64,000 bases of DNA from Sabellastarte sp. h YS-2021 (lineage: Eukaryota; Annelida; Polychaeta; Sabellida; Sabellidae): positions 159,635,609-159,699,608 of the forward strand of contig OZ024929.1 in NCBI GenBank assembly GCA_964017235.1. Direction: 5' to 3'. Shown here piece after piece: positions 42,406-53,972 of this stretch. Each line of letters starts with the position of its first letter. Position 1 is the stretch's first letter. The notes under the pieces are model-generated. The model saw nothing but the letters and a program-made list of their open reading frames with translations, did no database searches and was not told the DNA's origin. Position numbers and translations under genes: made by a program.

Positions 42406-42838
42406 ACTCAAAAGTAGTACTGAAAATACACAATGAAGTACCTAAATGGCTATTACTCATGTACTGACAAAGCTATCAGTCCCAAATGCAATACCAAGCG
42501 AGCTATGGACATAACAATCTTGTATTCAAAATTGTAGTAAAATATCTTTAATTATTTTGGCTTAAATGCACGGAAACCAATGGGTACTGAAAATAGCTGT
42601 ACTTAAGTATTACTCAGTAAGCAAAAGAGGTACAACAGCCAAAAGCAATCCCAAGCAAGCTACTGACCCAATAAGCCTGCATACCAAATTTGGTGACAAT
42701 AGCTCTAATACTTTTCCTTTAAATGAGCGGAAACCATGCGTGACGCCGGACATCGGACGCCGGACGCCGGACATCGGACATCGGACATCGGACGGCGAAA
42801 AAAGCAAAAATAATATATCCACCCCCCAGGGGGGTGGA
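42406..42838 (+). repeat. End of the 169-bp array element: 155-like fragment, GC-rich run and hairpin
   Basis: The last 169-unit is cut off at 'gaagcaaa' and joined to two worn units of another family ('ctattactcatg', 'accaagcgagctatgg' and 'cccaagcaagctactg', 'aatgagcggaaaccatg'). Then come a (catcggacgccgga)n run (42744-42795) and the 10-bp perfect hairpin at 42818-42838. Confidence 0.75.
42818..42838. repeat. Terminal hairpin, 10-bp perfect stem
   Basis: TCCACCCCCC and GGGGGGTGGA around a single A, directly after the (cggaca)n run and before 'cataataaa'. This is the tightest of the terminal hairpins in the window. Confidence 0.85.
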
Positions 42839-43250
42839 CATAATAAAGGATGCTCAGTTTAAAAGGTATATTTGTACGCCTGGTACTACAGGACTCAAAG
42901 CACTATTTGATCTATCGTTACTGCAAAAGTATATCCAAAGCTCTCAAGCAAATGACATTCCCTAACTGAAAGACAAAGAAGTACACGTACAAGAGTGTCA
43001 TCTACCAATATTTTCTTAAAATATACTATTATTTGTTTGGGATATTTTTTATTTTATTGACTTGGGCCTCATTTTGTCATTTATCCAAAATATATTTAAT
43101 GCAACAAAATTTCCCATAAAGCTTGTTTAATAGAAATTTAACTAAAGGATCGCTTGCAAAAAAAAAAGATAATGTTTGTGCACAGAGAAAAAGAAAGCGT
43201 CGCGAAAAGGATATAAAGGTGAGTGCTAAACTATTAAGAAAATGCTCTGC
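42839..43250. other. AT-rich spacer
   Basis: No feature recognised. Confidence 0.4.
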
Positions 43251-44030
43251 TTTTAGCCTTATACTGTTGTGGCAACCAAAGTCTGCGTAGTCTGCTCTAT
43301 CTATCGCGGTTTTCGAGATATAAACATTTTTGTGCTTTGTATTTTTTGCGAAAAATTCTAAAATTCAAAATGGCCGCCATTTTTGGCGAGACAAAATTTT
43401 TTTGAAAATTGGGATGGCTACTCTCCAGAGTTAAACTGCAGGTCATAAATTTTGTCGAAATCGCTTGATCTAGCACGGTTATCGAGATACAAGTATTTTT
43501 GTGTTTTACAATTTATGCAAAAAATTCAGAAATTCAAAATGGCCGACATTTTGGGAGAGACAAATTTTTTTTGAAAATTAGGATGGTTACTCTGCAGATA
43601 TACCCTGTGGGTCAAAAATTTCGTCGAAATCGCTCTATCTAGCACAGTTTTCGAGAAATAAGCATTTTCGTGTTTTGCAATTTTTGCAAAAAATTCAAAA
43701 ATTCAAAATGGCCCCCATTTTGGGTGAGACAAAAATTTTTGAAAATAGGGATGGTTACTCTTTAGAGATACCCTGTGGGCCAAAAATTTCGTCAAAATCG
43801 CTCTATCTAGCACAGTTTTCGAGATATAAGCATTTTCGTGTTTTGCAATTTTTGCAAAAAATTCAAAAATTCAAAATGGCCCCCATTTTGGGTGAGACAA
43901 AAATTTTTGAAAATAGGGATGGTTACTCTTTAGAGATACCCTGTGGGCCAAAGATTTCGTCAAAATCGCTCTATCTAGCACGTTTTTTTTAGATATAAGC
44001 ATTTTTGTGTTTTCCTTATTTGGAAAATTC
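43251..44030 (+). repeat. 169-related repeat units (about 4.5)
   Basis: Units of about 168 bp ('ccctgtgggc' at 43771 and 43939) with 'aaatcgctctatctagcac', 'gagatataagcatttt' and 'caaaatggc'. They are clearly related to the 169-bp family but diverged to a separate subfamily. Confidence 0.85.
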
Positions 44031-44756
44031 GTAATGATTAATTAATCATTAATTACACGGCCACTTCTTAACCAATCAATGTCAAAATCTAATGATTTCC
44101 AGATTTTCCAAGTCAGGGCAGTAAACGAGCAAACTATTGAACTTCTTCAAACATCGTCGCAGCACTAAAGCTTACCCATCGAAAAAGACATTTTTGGTCA
44201 TGTGACCTCACTGATTGGTCGAAATGTCACTGCAGCATAGTCAAAGAAATTCCCCAAGGCTACTGCATACACCTGCCAAATTTGAAAAGAATCCGCCCAA
44301 CAGTCAGAGTTATAAGGAAAACGAAACATGGAGCCGTCGGAGCCTGATTTTCTCCCATACACAAAAAATTCTATTTGTCATGAAGGTTAAGTTTGATATA
44401 TTTTGATATACTCTTCACTTTCTTGATTTTGAGCTCCATTTTGTCATTTATTCAAGACTTTTAGCACAACTAAACATTTCCAATTAAGCTGACTTTGCCC
44501 ATTCTAGAGACATTTAATTCTATTTTTAATGACAGTTAAACTTCAAATTATGATTACTATTATTATTAATTTGTGTGTGCGTCTGTAAGTATCTTTATAA
44601 TCAGTAATTCTGTTTTTATCAATTATTATACATTTTTACCAAAGTAAGAACTAAGAATAGCACTTGATGTTATTAATTTTACAATATATTCATGCAAAAT
44701 AGCAAAACATTGTTCTCCAGTATCTCTTTCATAGGACATATTCTATTCCTTGGAGA
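44031..44756. other. AT-rich spacer
   Basis: Starts with 'taatgattaattaatcatta', a short AT palindrome. No gene recognised. Confidence 0.4.
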
Positions 44757-45190
44757 AACAAGACAAGAGGAGAGTGCCCGTGAACGGGCACTGTGTCAGC
44801 TGAATGAGTGTTTTTGATTTGTGAAGGTGATAATGAGAGGAAAGCATAATTATGAGGGAAAGTGCAGTACAGAAATACAGTAAATGGTAATTGAACAGCA
44901 TGTTCGAAAGAAATTCCAAAGCTGACAGAAGACAAGAGGAGAGTGCCCGTGAACGGGCACTGTGTCAGCTGACTGAATGTTTTTGATTTGTGATGGTGAT
45001 AATGAGAGGAAAACATAATTATCAGGGAAAGGCCTGTACAGAAATACAGTAAATGGTAACTGAACAGCATGTTCGAAAGATATTCCGAAGCTGACAGAAG
45101 AAAACGACAAAAAAGTTGTGCCCTGCAAATGGTATTATGAAATTAAGTAACAAGGTAATTGTTTAAGGGTAAAAAGTAGGTTAAAATATT
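44757..45190 (+). repeat. Hairpin-bearing repeat segment, two tandem copies
   Basis: Two consecutive copies (start about 44762 and 44935, 173-178 bp apart) of the segment seen at 7931. Each has the GTGCCCGT-GA-ACGGGCAC palindrome, 'gataatgagaggaaa' and 'ggtaa.tgaacagcatgttc'. Only the second copy continues into the full-length tail and the 147-bp array. Confidence 0.85.
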
Positions 45191-46173
45191 TAAAGAAATA
45201 CTATAAATGCAATATCCTCGTTCCACCATGAAGAAGGGGTCCAAAGGTCAAATGTGACCATACCAAAAGATTCCCAGCCAAAGAATTTAGGATGGTTTAC
45301 CATCCCAAACCTCTCGGACCAATAATAAGTGAGTTATAGGCACTTTTTAAGTTTGGCTATCCTTGTTTGACCTTGAAGGAGGGGGTCCAAGGTCAAATCC
45401 GACCACACAAAAAAATTCCCAGCCCATGATTTCCTGTAGCTTGTTTACCATCCCAAACTTGTAGGACCAATAATAAGCGAGTTCTAAGCAATTGTAAGTT
45501 TGGCTATCCTCAACTGCCCTTGAAGGAGGGGTCCCAGGTCAAATCTGACCACACCAAAAGAATCCCAGCCCATGATTTCCCATATGTTGGTTTACCATCC
45601 CAAACCTCCAAGACCAATAATACGCGAGTTATAAGCACTTTAAGTTTGGCTATCTTCGTTTGACCTGGAAGGAGGGGGTCCAAGGTCAAATCCGACCACA
45701 CAAAAAAATTCCCAGCCCATGATTTCCTGTAGCTTGTTTACCATCCCAAACTTGTAGGACCAATAATAAGCGAGTTCTAAGCAATTGTAAGTTTGGCTAT
45801 CCTCAACTGCCCTTGAAGGAGGGGTCCCAGGTCAAATCCGACCACACCAAAAGATTCCCAGCCCATGATTTTCTATAGGTTGGTTTTCCATTCGAAACCT
45901 CTAGGACCAATAATAAATGAGTTATAAGCACTTTTAAGTTTGGCTATCCTCATTTGACCTTGAAGGAGGGGTCCAAGGTGAAATCCGACCACACCAAAAA
46001 ATTCTCAGCTCATGATTTTCTATAGGTTGGTTTTCATTCCAACCTCTGGGACCAATAATAAGCGAGTTATAAGCACTTTTATGTTTGGCTATCCTCATTT
46101 GACCTTGAAGGAGGGTTCCAAGGTCAAATCGGACCATATTAACAGATTCCCAGCCCATGATTTCCTACAGGTT
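45191..46173 (+). repeat. 147-bp repeat array (array 3)
   Basis: About six and a half units with the TTTGACCTTG...CAAGGTCAAA inverted repeat. An internal segment (about 45355-45530) is repeated at about 45650-45830, which shows unequal exchange over two units. Confidence 0.88.
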
Positions 46174-49164
46174 GGATACAATGATTTACTCAACAGTGAG
46201 AACCTGAAAGAAGCTATTGCTCAGCTATCCCATGACATAGAGGTCTGCAATTTCACTATGTTATAGCTGACCAAAACGTCTCTGAATAACATATTTAACA
46301 AAATACTCTAAATGTAATAATTTTCAAGTTACAACTGATTTACTCAAGAGTGAGAACCTCAAAGTAACTATTACTCAGCTATGCAATGAGCTACATGTCT
46401 GAATTTTTGCTCTGTTATAGCTGACCTAAAAGTAGCTGAACAACATATTTAAGCAAAATACTGTAAATGCAATAGTTTTCAAGTTACAACTGATTTACTC
46501 AATAGTGAGAACCAGAAAATAGCTATTGCTCCGCTATGCCATGAGCTATAGGTCTGTAATTTCACTATGTTATAGCTAACCCAAAAGTAGGTGAACAATA
46601 TATTTTAACAAAATACTCCAAATGCAATATTTTTCAAGTTATAGCTGATTTACTCAACAGTCAGTGCCTGAGAATAGCTATTGCTCAGTTGTGCCATGAG
46701 CTACAGGTCTGTAATTTCACTATGTTATAGCTGACCCAAAAGTAGCTGAATAACATATTTGCACAAATTTCTGTAAAGGCAATAGTTTTCCAATTACAAC
46801 TGATTTACTCAACAGTGAGAACTTCAAAGTAGCTATTACTCAGCTATGCAATGAGCCACAGGTCTGGAACTTCACTATGTTATAGCTGACCCCAAAATAG
46901 GTGAATAACATATTGCAACAAAATACTCTAAATGCAATAGTTTTCAAGTTATAAGTGATTTACTCAACAGTGATAACCTAAAAGTAGCTATTACTCAGCT
47001 ATGCCATGAGCTACAGGTCTGAAATTTTACTATGTTATAGCTGACCCAAAAGTAGCTGAATAACATATTTATACTAAATTCTCTAAATGCAATAGTTTTC
47101 AAATTACAAGTGATTTACTCAACATTGAGAACTTCAAAGTAGCTATTACTCAGCTATGCAATGAGTCACGGGTCTGGAACTTCACTATGTTATAGCTGAC
47201 CCCAAAATAGGTGAATAACATATTGAAACAAAATACTCTAAATGCAATAATTTCCAAGTTATAAGCGATTTACTCAACAGTGATAACCTAAAAGTAGCTA
47301 TTACTCAGCTATGCCATGAGCTACAGGTCTGAAATTTCACTATGTTATAGCTGACCCAAAAGTAGGTGAACAACATATTAAAGCAAAATACTGTAAATGC
47401 AATAGTTTTCAAGTTACAACTGATTTACTCAATAGTGATGACCTAAAAGTAGCTATTACTCAGCTATGCCATGAGCTACAGGTCTGAAATTTTACTATGT
47501 TATAGCTGACCCAAAAGTAGCCGAATAACATATTTATACGAAATTCTCTAAATGCAATAGTTTTCCAATAACAACTGATTTACTCAATAGTGAGAACTTC
47601 AAAGTAGTTATTACTCAGCTATGCAATGAGCTACAGGTCTGAAATTTCACTATGTTATAGCTGACCCAAAAGTAGGTGAACAACATATTTAAGCAAAATA
47701 CTGTAAATGCAATAGTTTTCAAGTTACAACTGATTTACTCAATAGTGATGACCTAAAAGTAGCTATTACTCAGCTATGCCATGAGCTACAGGTCTGAAAT
47801 TTTACTATGTTATAGCTGACCCAAAAGTAGGTGAACAACATATTTAAGCAAAATACTGTAAATGCAATAGTTTTCAAGTTACAACTGATTTACTCAATAG
47901 TGATGACCTAAAAGTAGCTATTACTCAGCTATGCCATGAGCTACAGGTCTGAAATTTTACTATGTTATAGTTGACCCAAAAGTAGCTGAATAACATATTT
48001 ATACTAAATTCTCTAAATGCAATAGTTTTCCAATTACAACTGATTTACTCAATAGTGAGAACCTCAAAGTAGTTATTACTCAGCTATGCAATGAGCTACA
48101 GGTCTGAAATTTCACTATGTTATAGCTGACCCAAAAGTAGGTGAACAACATATTAAAGCAAAATACTGTAAATGCAATAGTTTTCAAGTTACAACTGATT
48201 TACTCAATAGTGATGACCTAAAAGTATCTATTACTCAGCTATGCCATGAGCTACAGGTCTGAAATTTTACTATGTTATAGCTGACCCAAAAGTAGGTGAA
48301 CAACATATTTAAGCAAAATACTGTAAATGCAATAGTTTTCAAGTTACAACTGATTTACTCAATAGTGATGACCTAAAAGTAGCTATTACTCAGCTATGCC
48401 ATGAGCTACAGGTCTGAAATTTCACTATGTTATAGCTGACCCAAAAGTAGCTGAATAACATATTTATACGAAATTCTCTAAATGCAATAGTTTTCCAATT
48501 ACAACTGATTTACTCAATAGTGAGAACTTCAAAGTAGCTATTACTCAGCTATGCAATGAGCCACAGATCTGAAACTTCACTATGTTATAGCTGATCCCAA
48601 AATAGGTGAACAACATATTGAAACAAAATACTGTAAATGCAATAGTTTCCAAGTTATAAGCGATTTACTCAACAGTGATAACCTAAAAGTAGCTATTACT
48701 CAGCTATGCCATGAGCTACAGGTCTGAAATTTTACTATGTTATAGCTGACCCAAAAGTAGCTGAATAACATATTTATACGAAATTCTCTAAATGCAATAG
48801 TTTTGAAGTTATAAGCAATTTACTCAACAGTGATAACGTAAAAGTAGCTATTACTCAGCTATGCCATGAGCTACAGGTCTAAAATTTTACTATGTTATAG
48901 CTGACCCAAAAGTAGCTGAATAACATATTTATACGAAATTCTCTAAATGCAATAGTTTTTAAGTTACAAGTGATTCTACTCATGATGGAAGTTACTGAAA
49001 AGCCCAAAAGTAGCTATTACTCACTTAGCTATTGAGACAGGCACCCAACTTACTCACCATATTGTAGCTATGAAAAAAGTAGCTAAATAACATATTTTAA
49101 CAAAATGCTCTAGATGCAACAGTTTTCAAGTTATAAATGATTTTGTGCATGATTTCATGAATGT
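46174..49164 (+). repeat. 155-bp tandem array (array 3, about 19 units)
   Basis: 'ttatagctga' recurs at exactly 155-bp steps (46415, 46570, 46725, 46880, 47035). It shares first and last monomers and the left junction with the array at 12050. Interior units alternate between sub-types, some of which recur as 310-bp pairs between 47.3 and 48.4 kb. Confidence 0.93.
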
Positions 49165-49535
49165 TAATGCATTAAAAATTATTAAAAAAATTTATTAAAA
49201 AAAAAGTAAGAGAGATCCAGGTCTCATACTCACACAAGAGAATCTACCTCTGGCCTAGTACATATATGCAAGATATGAGAGAAATCCCTGCAATAGTCAC
49301 TGAGAAAATTGTGATAAAAAGTTGAAATTTTCACACTTTTGGTGGGGGTACCCCCCTTGTAATGTCTCTAGCAAACAGACAAACAGACAGATTTGCATGC
49401 CTTGAACAATTTTTCATCCTCGATAGATAAGGTATCTTTTAAAAAAAACAGCACGTCTCTAGGCCTTGTAGTTTTGGAGGAGAAGTTGTTCACGCGGACG
49501 CGTACGCCCACGCCGCAGAGTGACGACATAATGCC
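49165..49535 (+). repeat. Right end of the second mosaic copy
   Basis: Nearly identical to 14576-14940 ('gatccaggtctcatactcac', 'gcacgtctctaggccttgta', 'cgcggacgcgtacgcccac'). It is followed by a GTCAGCTGAC-type inverted pair at about 49538-49560. Confidence 0.85.
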
Positions 49536-49560
49536 AGCTGACTGACAAGTCAGCTGACAT

Positions 49561-50530
49561 AAAAACTGCTGCGGTGTGTATCTCCCGCCGAGTAATAAAG
49601 GGGAAGAAATACCGTTTCAGAGATGTTCACATTTTTCATTTTCCACTAAAATCCGAGATGGCCGCCAAAAGTGGCGAAAATTAAAATTTTTCTCCTAGGC
49701 ACAGAATACTCCTGTACTTCCCTGCAGATGAAAAATTCGCTTGAAATCGCTCTATCTCTTACCTTTTTCTAGATACTTTCAATGTTTTATTTCCGCTAAA
49801 ATCCAAGATAGCCACCAAAAGTGGTGAAAATTTAAATTTTTCTCTTATATTACCCTGTAGGTCAAAAATTTGCTCGAAATCGCTCTATCTCTTACCGTTT
49901 TCAAGATATTCACACTTTTTCATTTTCCCCTAAAATCCAAGATGGCCGTCAAAAGTGGTGAAAATTGAAATTTTTCCCCCAGTTGCAGAATATTCCTGTA
50001 CTACTCTGCAGGTCAAAAATTCGCTCGAAATCGCTCGATCTCTTACCGTTTCCGAGGTATTTTCAATGTTTTATTTTTCACTATAATACAAGATGGCCGC
50101 AAAAAGTGGTAAGGTGAAAACTGAAATTTTTCCCCTTTGCATAGGACACTCTTATACTACCCTGTGGGTCAAAAATTTGCTCGAAATCGCTATATCTCTT
50201 ATGAGATATTCACATGTATTCATTTCCCGCTAAAATCCAAGATAGCCGCCGGAAGTGGCAAAATTGAAATTCTTCCCCTAGGCACAGGATACTCCTGCAC
50301 TGCCCTATGGGTCAAAAATTCGCTCGAAATCGCTCTGTCTCTTACAGTTTTCGAGATATTCACACTTTTTCATTTTCCGCTTAAATCCAAGATGGCCGCC
50401 AAAAGTGGCGAAAATTGAAATTTTTTTCCTTTGAATAGGATACTCTTGTACTACTATGCGGGTCAAAAATTCGCTCGAAATTACTCTTTCCACTCTACCC
50501 ACACTTTTTCATTTTCCGCTAAAATCCACA
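49561..50530 (+). repeat. Hairpin-element start and 169-related units
   Basis: Begins 'ctgctgcggtgtgtatctcc', the same terminus seen in reverse at 20744, followed by six units with 'aaaatccaagatggccgcc', 'gtcaaaaattcgctcgaaat' and 'cgctctatctcttaccgttt'. No far-end hairpin is seen before the unit structure stops at 50530, so this copy is truncated. Confidence 0.8.
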
Positions 50531-51240
50531 TTGTACTAGCTGCAGTGTACTAGCTGCCCGTGTCCATGAAGAACGAATCTTTTTCTTCTTTAAGCCCCCT
50601 TCTCATATACACATTTTCAATAGGCAGAAAATGACAGTTATAAAGCCATCTCCAAACTTCCTAACATCTTCTTTAAATTTTATACTTCTGCCTTCTACCT
50701 TTAGCTACCTTCCCAGTCTTTGTCCTTGCCCAGAATTTTGGTAATGTTCAAAACTTCCGTCTAGTTATTGAGAATCGCTTCTGACCGCCTCACACTGAGG
50801 TAAAGCCGAACTTTGTTGTATGTTTTCTAAGAATGAGGTGGTCTATTTCAGCGAATTTCTGCCTTGAAAAGACGCATCATAGATACAGAGGGAAACACAA
50901 GGCCAAGTTTTGGTTTCTCAGGGAAACAGCAGACCTTGAAGTGGGCCTATTGAGACTCAATAACTCTACTGTACTAAGTGGGTGGTGGGTATACTCGACC
51001 ATACAAGGCAATGGGCGTCCTCAAAAATGAAGGACTAATGTCTACTACATTTTTCACCAATATAGAAGAAAAACCATGGTGTTTCGACTGCAAATCCCTG
51101 CCTTTCACTATTGCCGTGAGGGGGACTTTATCACGGACACGGATGAGAACACTGTTTTATAACAAATGATCTAGGGTATCACGGAAACGGGTGAAGAAAA
51201 ATCTCTTTGTGGTATTTCCCTCCTTGCGGTAAATAAACCT
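50531..51240. other. Unique sequence of unknown nature
   Basis: Less AT-rich than the flanks, with short open frames on the plus strand (e.g. 50833-51030) but no recognisable domain. It might contain exon fragments or worn mobile-element sequence. I cannot assign it. Confidence 0.3.
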
Positions 51241-51559
51241 ACAGTGCAGGGGCGTAGGAAGCAATTTCTGGTTGGGGGCGAGGAGTTAGATTGCACCGAC
51301 TCGACACCCGTATCCCAAGACAGGCCATTCCTCATGCTATAGGCATTCACTGGGTATTTTTAGTGCTGTAACAAGTTGACCGAAACTCGAGTCGTAACTC
51401 GGTGGGTGATATTTGGGGATCACATCGATTTACGCAATTTAAACTTGAGTTTTTAAGAAATACACTATGATATACTAATCTTGTTATCAAACCAGCACTT
51501 TTGCAATTTATCTAACCACAAAGACATAAAAAATCAATGAGCAAAGGTTGTTTTTTATT

Positions 51560-51592
51560 ATCTCCCGCCGGGCTTTAGCCCAGGAGGGAGAT
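51560..51592. repeat. Terminal hairpin (ATCTCCC/GGGAGAT) with inner palindrome
   Basis: Seven-bp outer stem and inner GGGCT-TT-AGCCC (51570-51581), followed by 'tatgaaatgatgcctgtgtg'. It is the same terminus as at 18587 and 63379, here cut short by LINE sequence. Confidence 0.75.
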
Positions 51593-51609
51593 TATGAAAT
51601 GATGCCTGT

Positions 51610-51955
51610 GTGTGCGTTATTTCCCTTAATTACGTGGCTGTTCCATCAAGTGCTTATACTTATCATTTTGGACTCAGTTTTGCGTATGACGCACCTATGA
51701 TTTGGAATGACCTTCCTGACGAGGTCCAATCTGCAAACTCACTTGCCTCCTTCAGGTCAAAGCTCAAGTCATACCTCTTTGGAAAAGCATATCCACCCTA
51801 AATTTCCAATCTCCTCCTGCTTTCCCCTGTGCTGACCCCTGCAATGTCTCTGGTTTATGAATATTGAACAATGTTTTTTGTGTGATGTGCCTTAGAGTCT
51901 GTCTTTATGACAGAGATTAAGCGCTATAAAAGTCCAATTAGAATTAGAATTATCT
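51610..51955 (+). mobile_element. LINE 3' fragment (end of reverse transcriptase ORF and tail)
   Basis: The frame at about 51610-51801 encodes YDAPMIWNDLPDEVQSAN followed by SLASFRSKLKSYLFGKAY. This is the C-terminal signature of animal non-LTR retrotransposon polymerases (S-x-x-A-P-x-x-W-N-x-L-P ... F-K/R-x-x-L-K). After the stop come 'gacagagattaagcgctata' and an (attaga)n-type tail ending near 51955, as LINE 3' ends do. 5'-truncated, so inactive. Confidence 0.75.
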
Positions 51956-52707
51956 GCACAATTTAACCGGCAACAAAATAGATTTCCTTGCAATAAAATG
52001 GTACGAAACACGTTAACGGCGGATCTCTTGATGACAATATTTGGACATTGTTATTTTATTTATATTTGTGTCATTTACTCGAGTTCAACTCACATCTAAC
52101 AGGCAGGCATCGATCTACAGAAATTGCTAATGATAACAGCTCTAGGTATTTTTGTAGCACAATAAGGTAAAATACCAATTTAAATGGTCCACTTAAAATA
52201 TTTATAAGTTCCTTTACCAAAGGAAATCTTTGTGACTGTGAATATCCTAAACCTCCCCGACCTTGTCAGGGTATAGAAATACATATAGTCACCTCTTATT
52301 TCAGGGTATAGAAATACATATAGTCACCTCTAATGTCTTGACTACATGTTTGCAGAACTTGTGAGTTTTTCTTCAAGTGCCGAGCTGATACAAGATCTAT
52401 TTTTAGCAAGGTTAATCCCCAAACCGGGGGGGGGGGGGGGGGGGATGTATAATCACTGGCCTCGGTTGGTCCAATAAACACACAGTAAAGAAAGAAGAGT
52501 TTTCTGGGAAAAATCTTATCAGCTGACAAATTGCTGTCCTAAACTGTTGCTCTGTGTGAATGTGAAACTACATGTCCAAGTTCTAAATAATTAGCATTAC
52601 GGTAAAATAAATGTAGAAGATTACTATATGTATGACTTTGGTCTGCAAATCCCATGACAGGTTAACTGAAAGGGTTCCTTTTACAAATCATAAAAATAAA
52701 TATTTTA
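51956..52707. other. Unique sequence with a 35-bp direct duplication and G19 run
   Basis: 'gggtatagaaatacatatag' plus 'tcacctct' occurs twice (about 52269 and 52304). A G19 tract lies at 52426-52444. No gene recognised. Confidence 0.5.
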
Positions 52708-52796
52708 TAGTGGTGGTGGACCAATTCACGCCCGGGTACCAATTCACGCCGTGGGCATGAATTGGTACCCAGGCGTGAATTGGTCCACCACCACTA
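52708..52796. mobile_element. 89-bp foldback palindrome
   Basis: Arms TAGTGGTGGTGGACCAATTC... and ...GAATTGGTCCACCACCACTA are inverted copies over about 42 bp with few mismatches. Within each arm 'ggtaccaattcacgcc' or 'gaccaattcacgcc' is itself repeated. Probably a tiny MITE, or a cruciform-forming duplication. Confidence 0.75.
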
Positions 52797-53860
52797 GTTT
52801 AAATGGTAGCTTACACAATGGTACATGTGAGCAGTGAATAGGGCAAAAGTGAAATTTGACCACATATTATTGAGTTACTGCCTGGCGCCATATAATGGCA
52901 CATGCCTCAAATTGGCACAAAACGGAAGTTAAAATATTTAATAACAATGGTTCTTTATCGCCCGCACTCATGCATTTCCGCTTAACAAGTAAGGAAGTGA
53001 AAGTGATGACAGAAATAATTGAAATATCATCGGCAATTTCCGTATGCAAATTGTGCCAATTTGAGGGTATACCCAATTTGAGGCGCTGATTAAAAATGAA
53101 AATAAAACGTTTATTAATTTTTGTCAGTAAAATGTTTTTATAACTGGCGCCTGTGTCAATACATATTTACATAAAAAGAAATCCACGAAACTACACTCAA
53201 AAGAATTAAAAGTAAGCTTGTTGTGTCCAAGGTGTGCCAAGTTATGGCGCAAGGCAGTAGGTACCTGTAAAAATTTACACTGTGGCTTCAGAACAGTCAC
53301 TGACGGATCGGAAAACAATCCCTTTCAGAACCGCCAATGGAAACGGCTCACAAATTATATACTTTAAGACCCGTTTTAAAGAAAAATGTCTTTACCCTTG
53401 ATATATTTTATAAATATTTTCATAAAATCGGAACCGCAAAATCTCTATTCTAACATGACATTTTAGAATATCTTTAGTTTTGAAGCTATTTTGTAGAAAA
53501 ATATACAAAGTTTGTTATACTTGGTCTCAAGTGGTTAATGAAATTAATTACGTTTGCAGACGAAAAGTTATACTTGATCTCAAGTGAGGTTTCAGTAACA
53601 AATTATTTCATTGGTTAATGAAATTAATCACGTTTGCAGATGAAAAGTAGACTGGTTTTATGTATCTATTTTCATCGACAGCATGCTTTAATTCAACAGC
53701 CAGTGTCAGCCACACATCAAATAGTTATATGAACATGACGGTTCTGAAATTAAAAGAATTGTGACCCGTCCTTGTCGGTTCCGAAGACACTCTGAAAAAT
53801 TTACATAACTCCAAAATTGGAGTTTAGTTCTGTTCCAAAAAGTTGGGGGCGAAAAGATAC
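52797..53860. other. Unique AT-rich sequence with a short direct duplication
   Basis: 'ggttaatgaaattaat' with 'cacgtttgcaga' is duplicated at about 53533 and 53616. No gene found. Confidence 0.45.
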
Positions 53861-53972
53861 CAAGCCCCCCCCCCCATCCCCCCCCCCCCAACTTTATGGC
53901 TTGGGGGCGGCACCCCCCCGCTGCCACCCCCCCCCCCCCCCCCCCCCCCCCGTTCCTACGCCTATGAGTGCA
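53861..53972. repeat. C-rich tract cluster including C25
   Basis: Several C runs (53864-53889 interrupted, and 53927-53951 uninterrupted C25). Then comes 'cgttcctacgcc', the reverse of the 'ggcgtaggaa' seen at 51249. It may be the end of a worn element. Confidence 0.7.

Noticed and set aside
51245-53972. 'ggggcgtaggaa' (51247) and 'ttcctacgcc' (53952) as terminal repeats of one 2.7-kb transposon
   Set aside because: Matching is only about 10 bases. Flanking 8-mers do not form a target duplication, and other elements lie between. Such 'ggcgtaggaa' ends are common in animal repeats.
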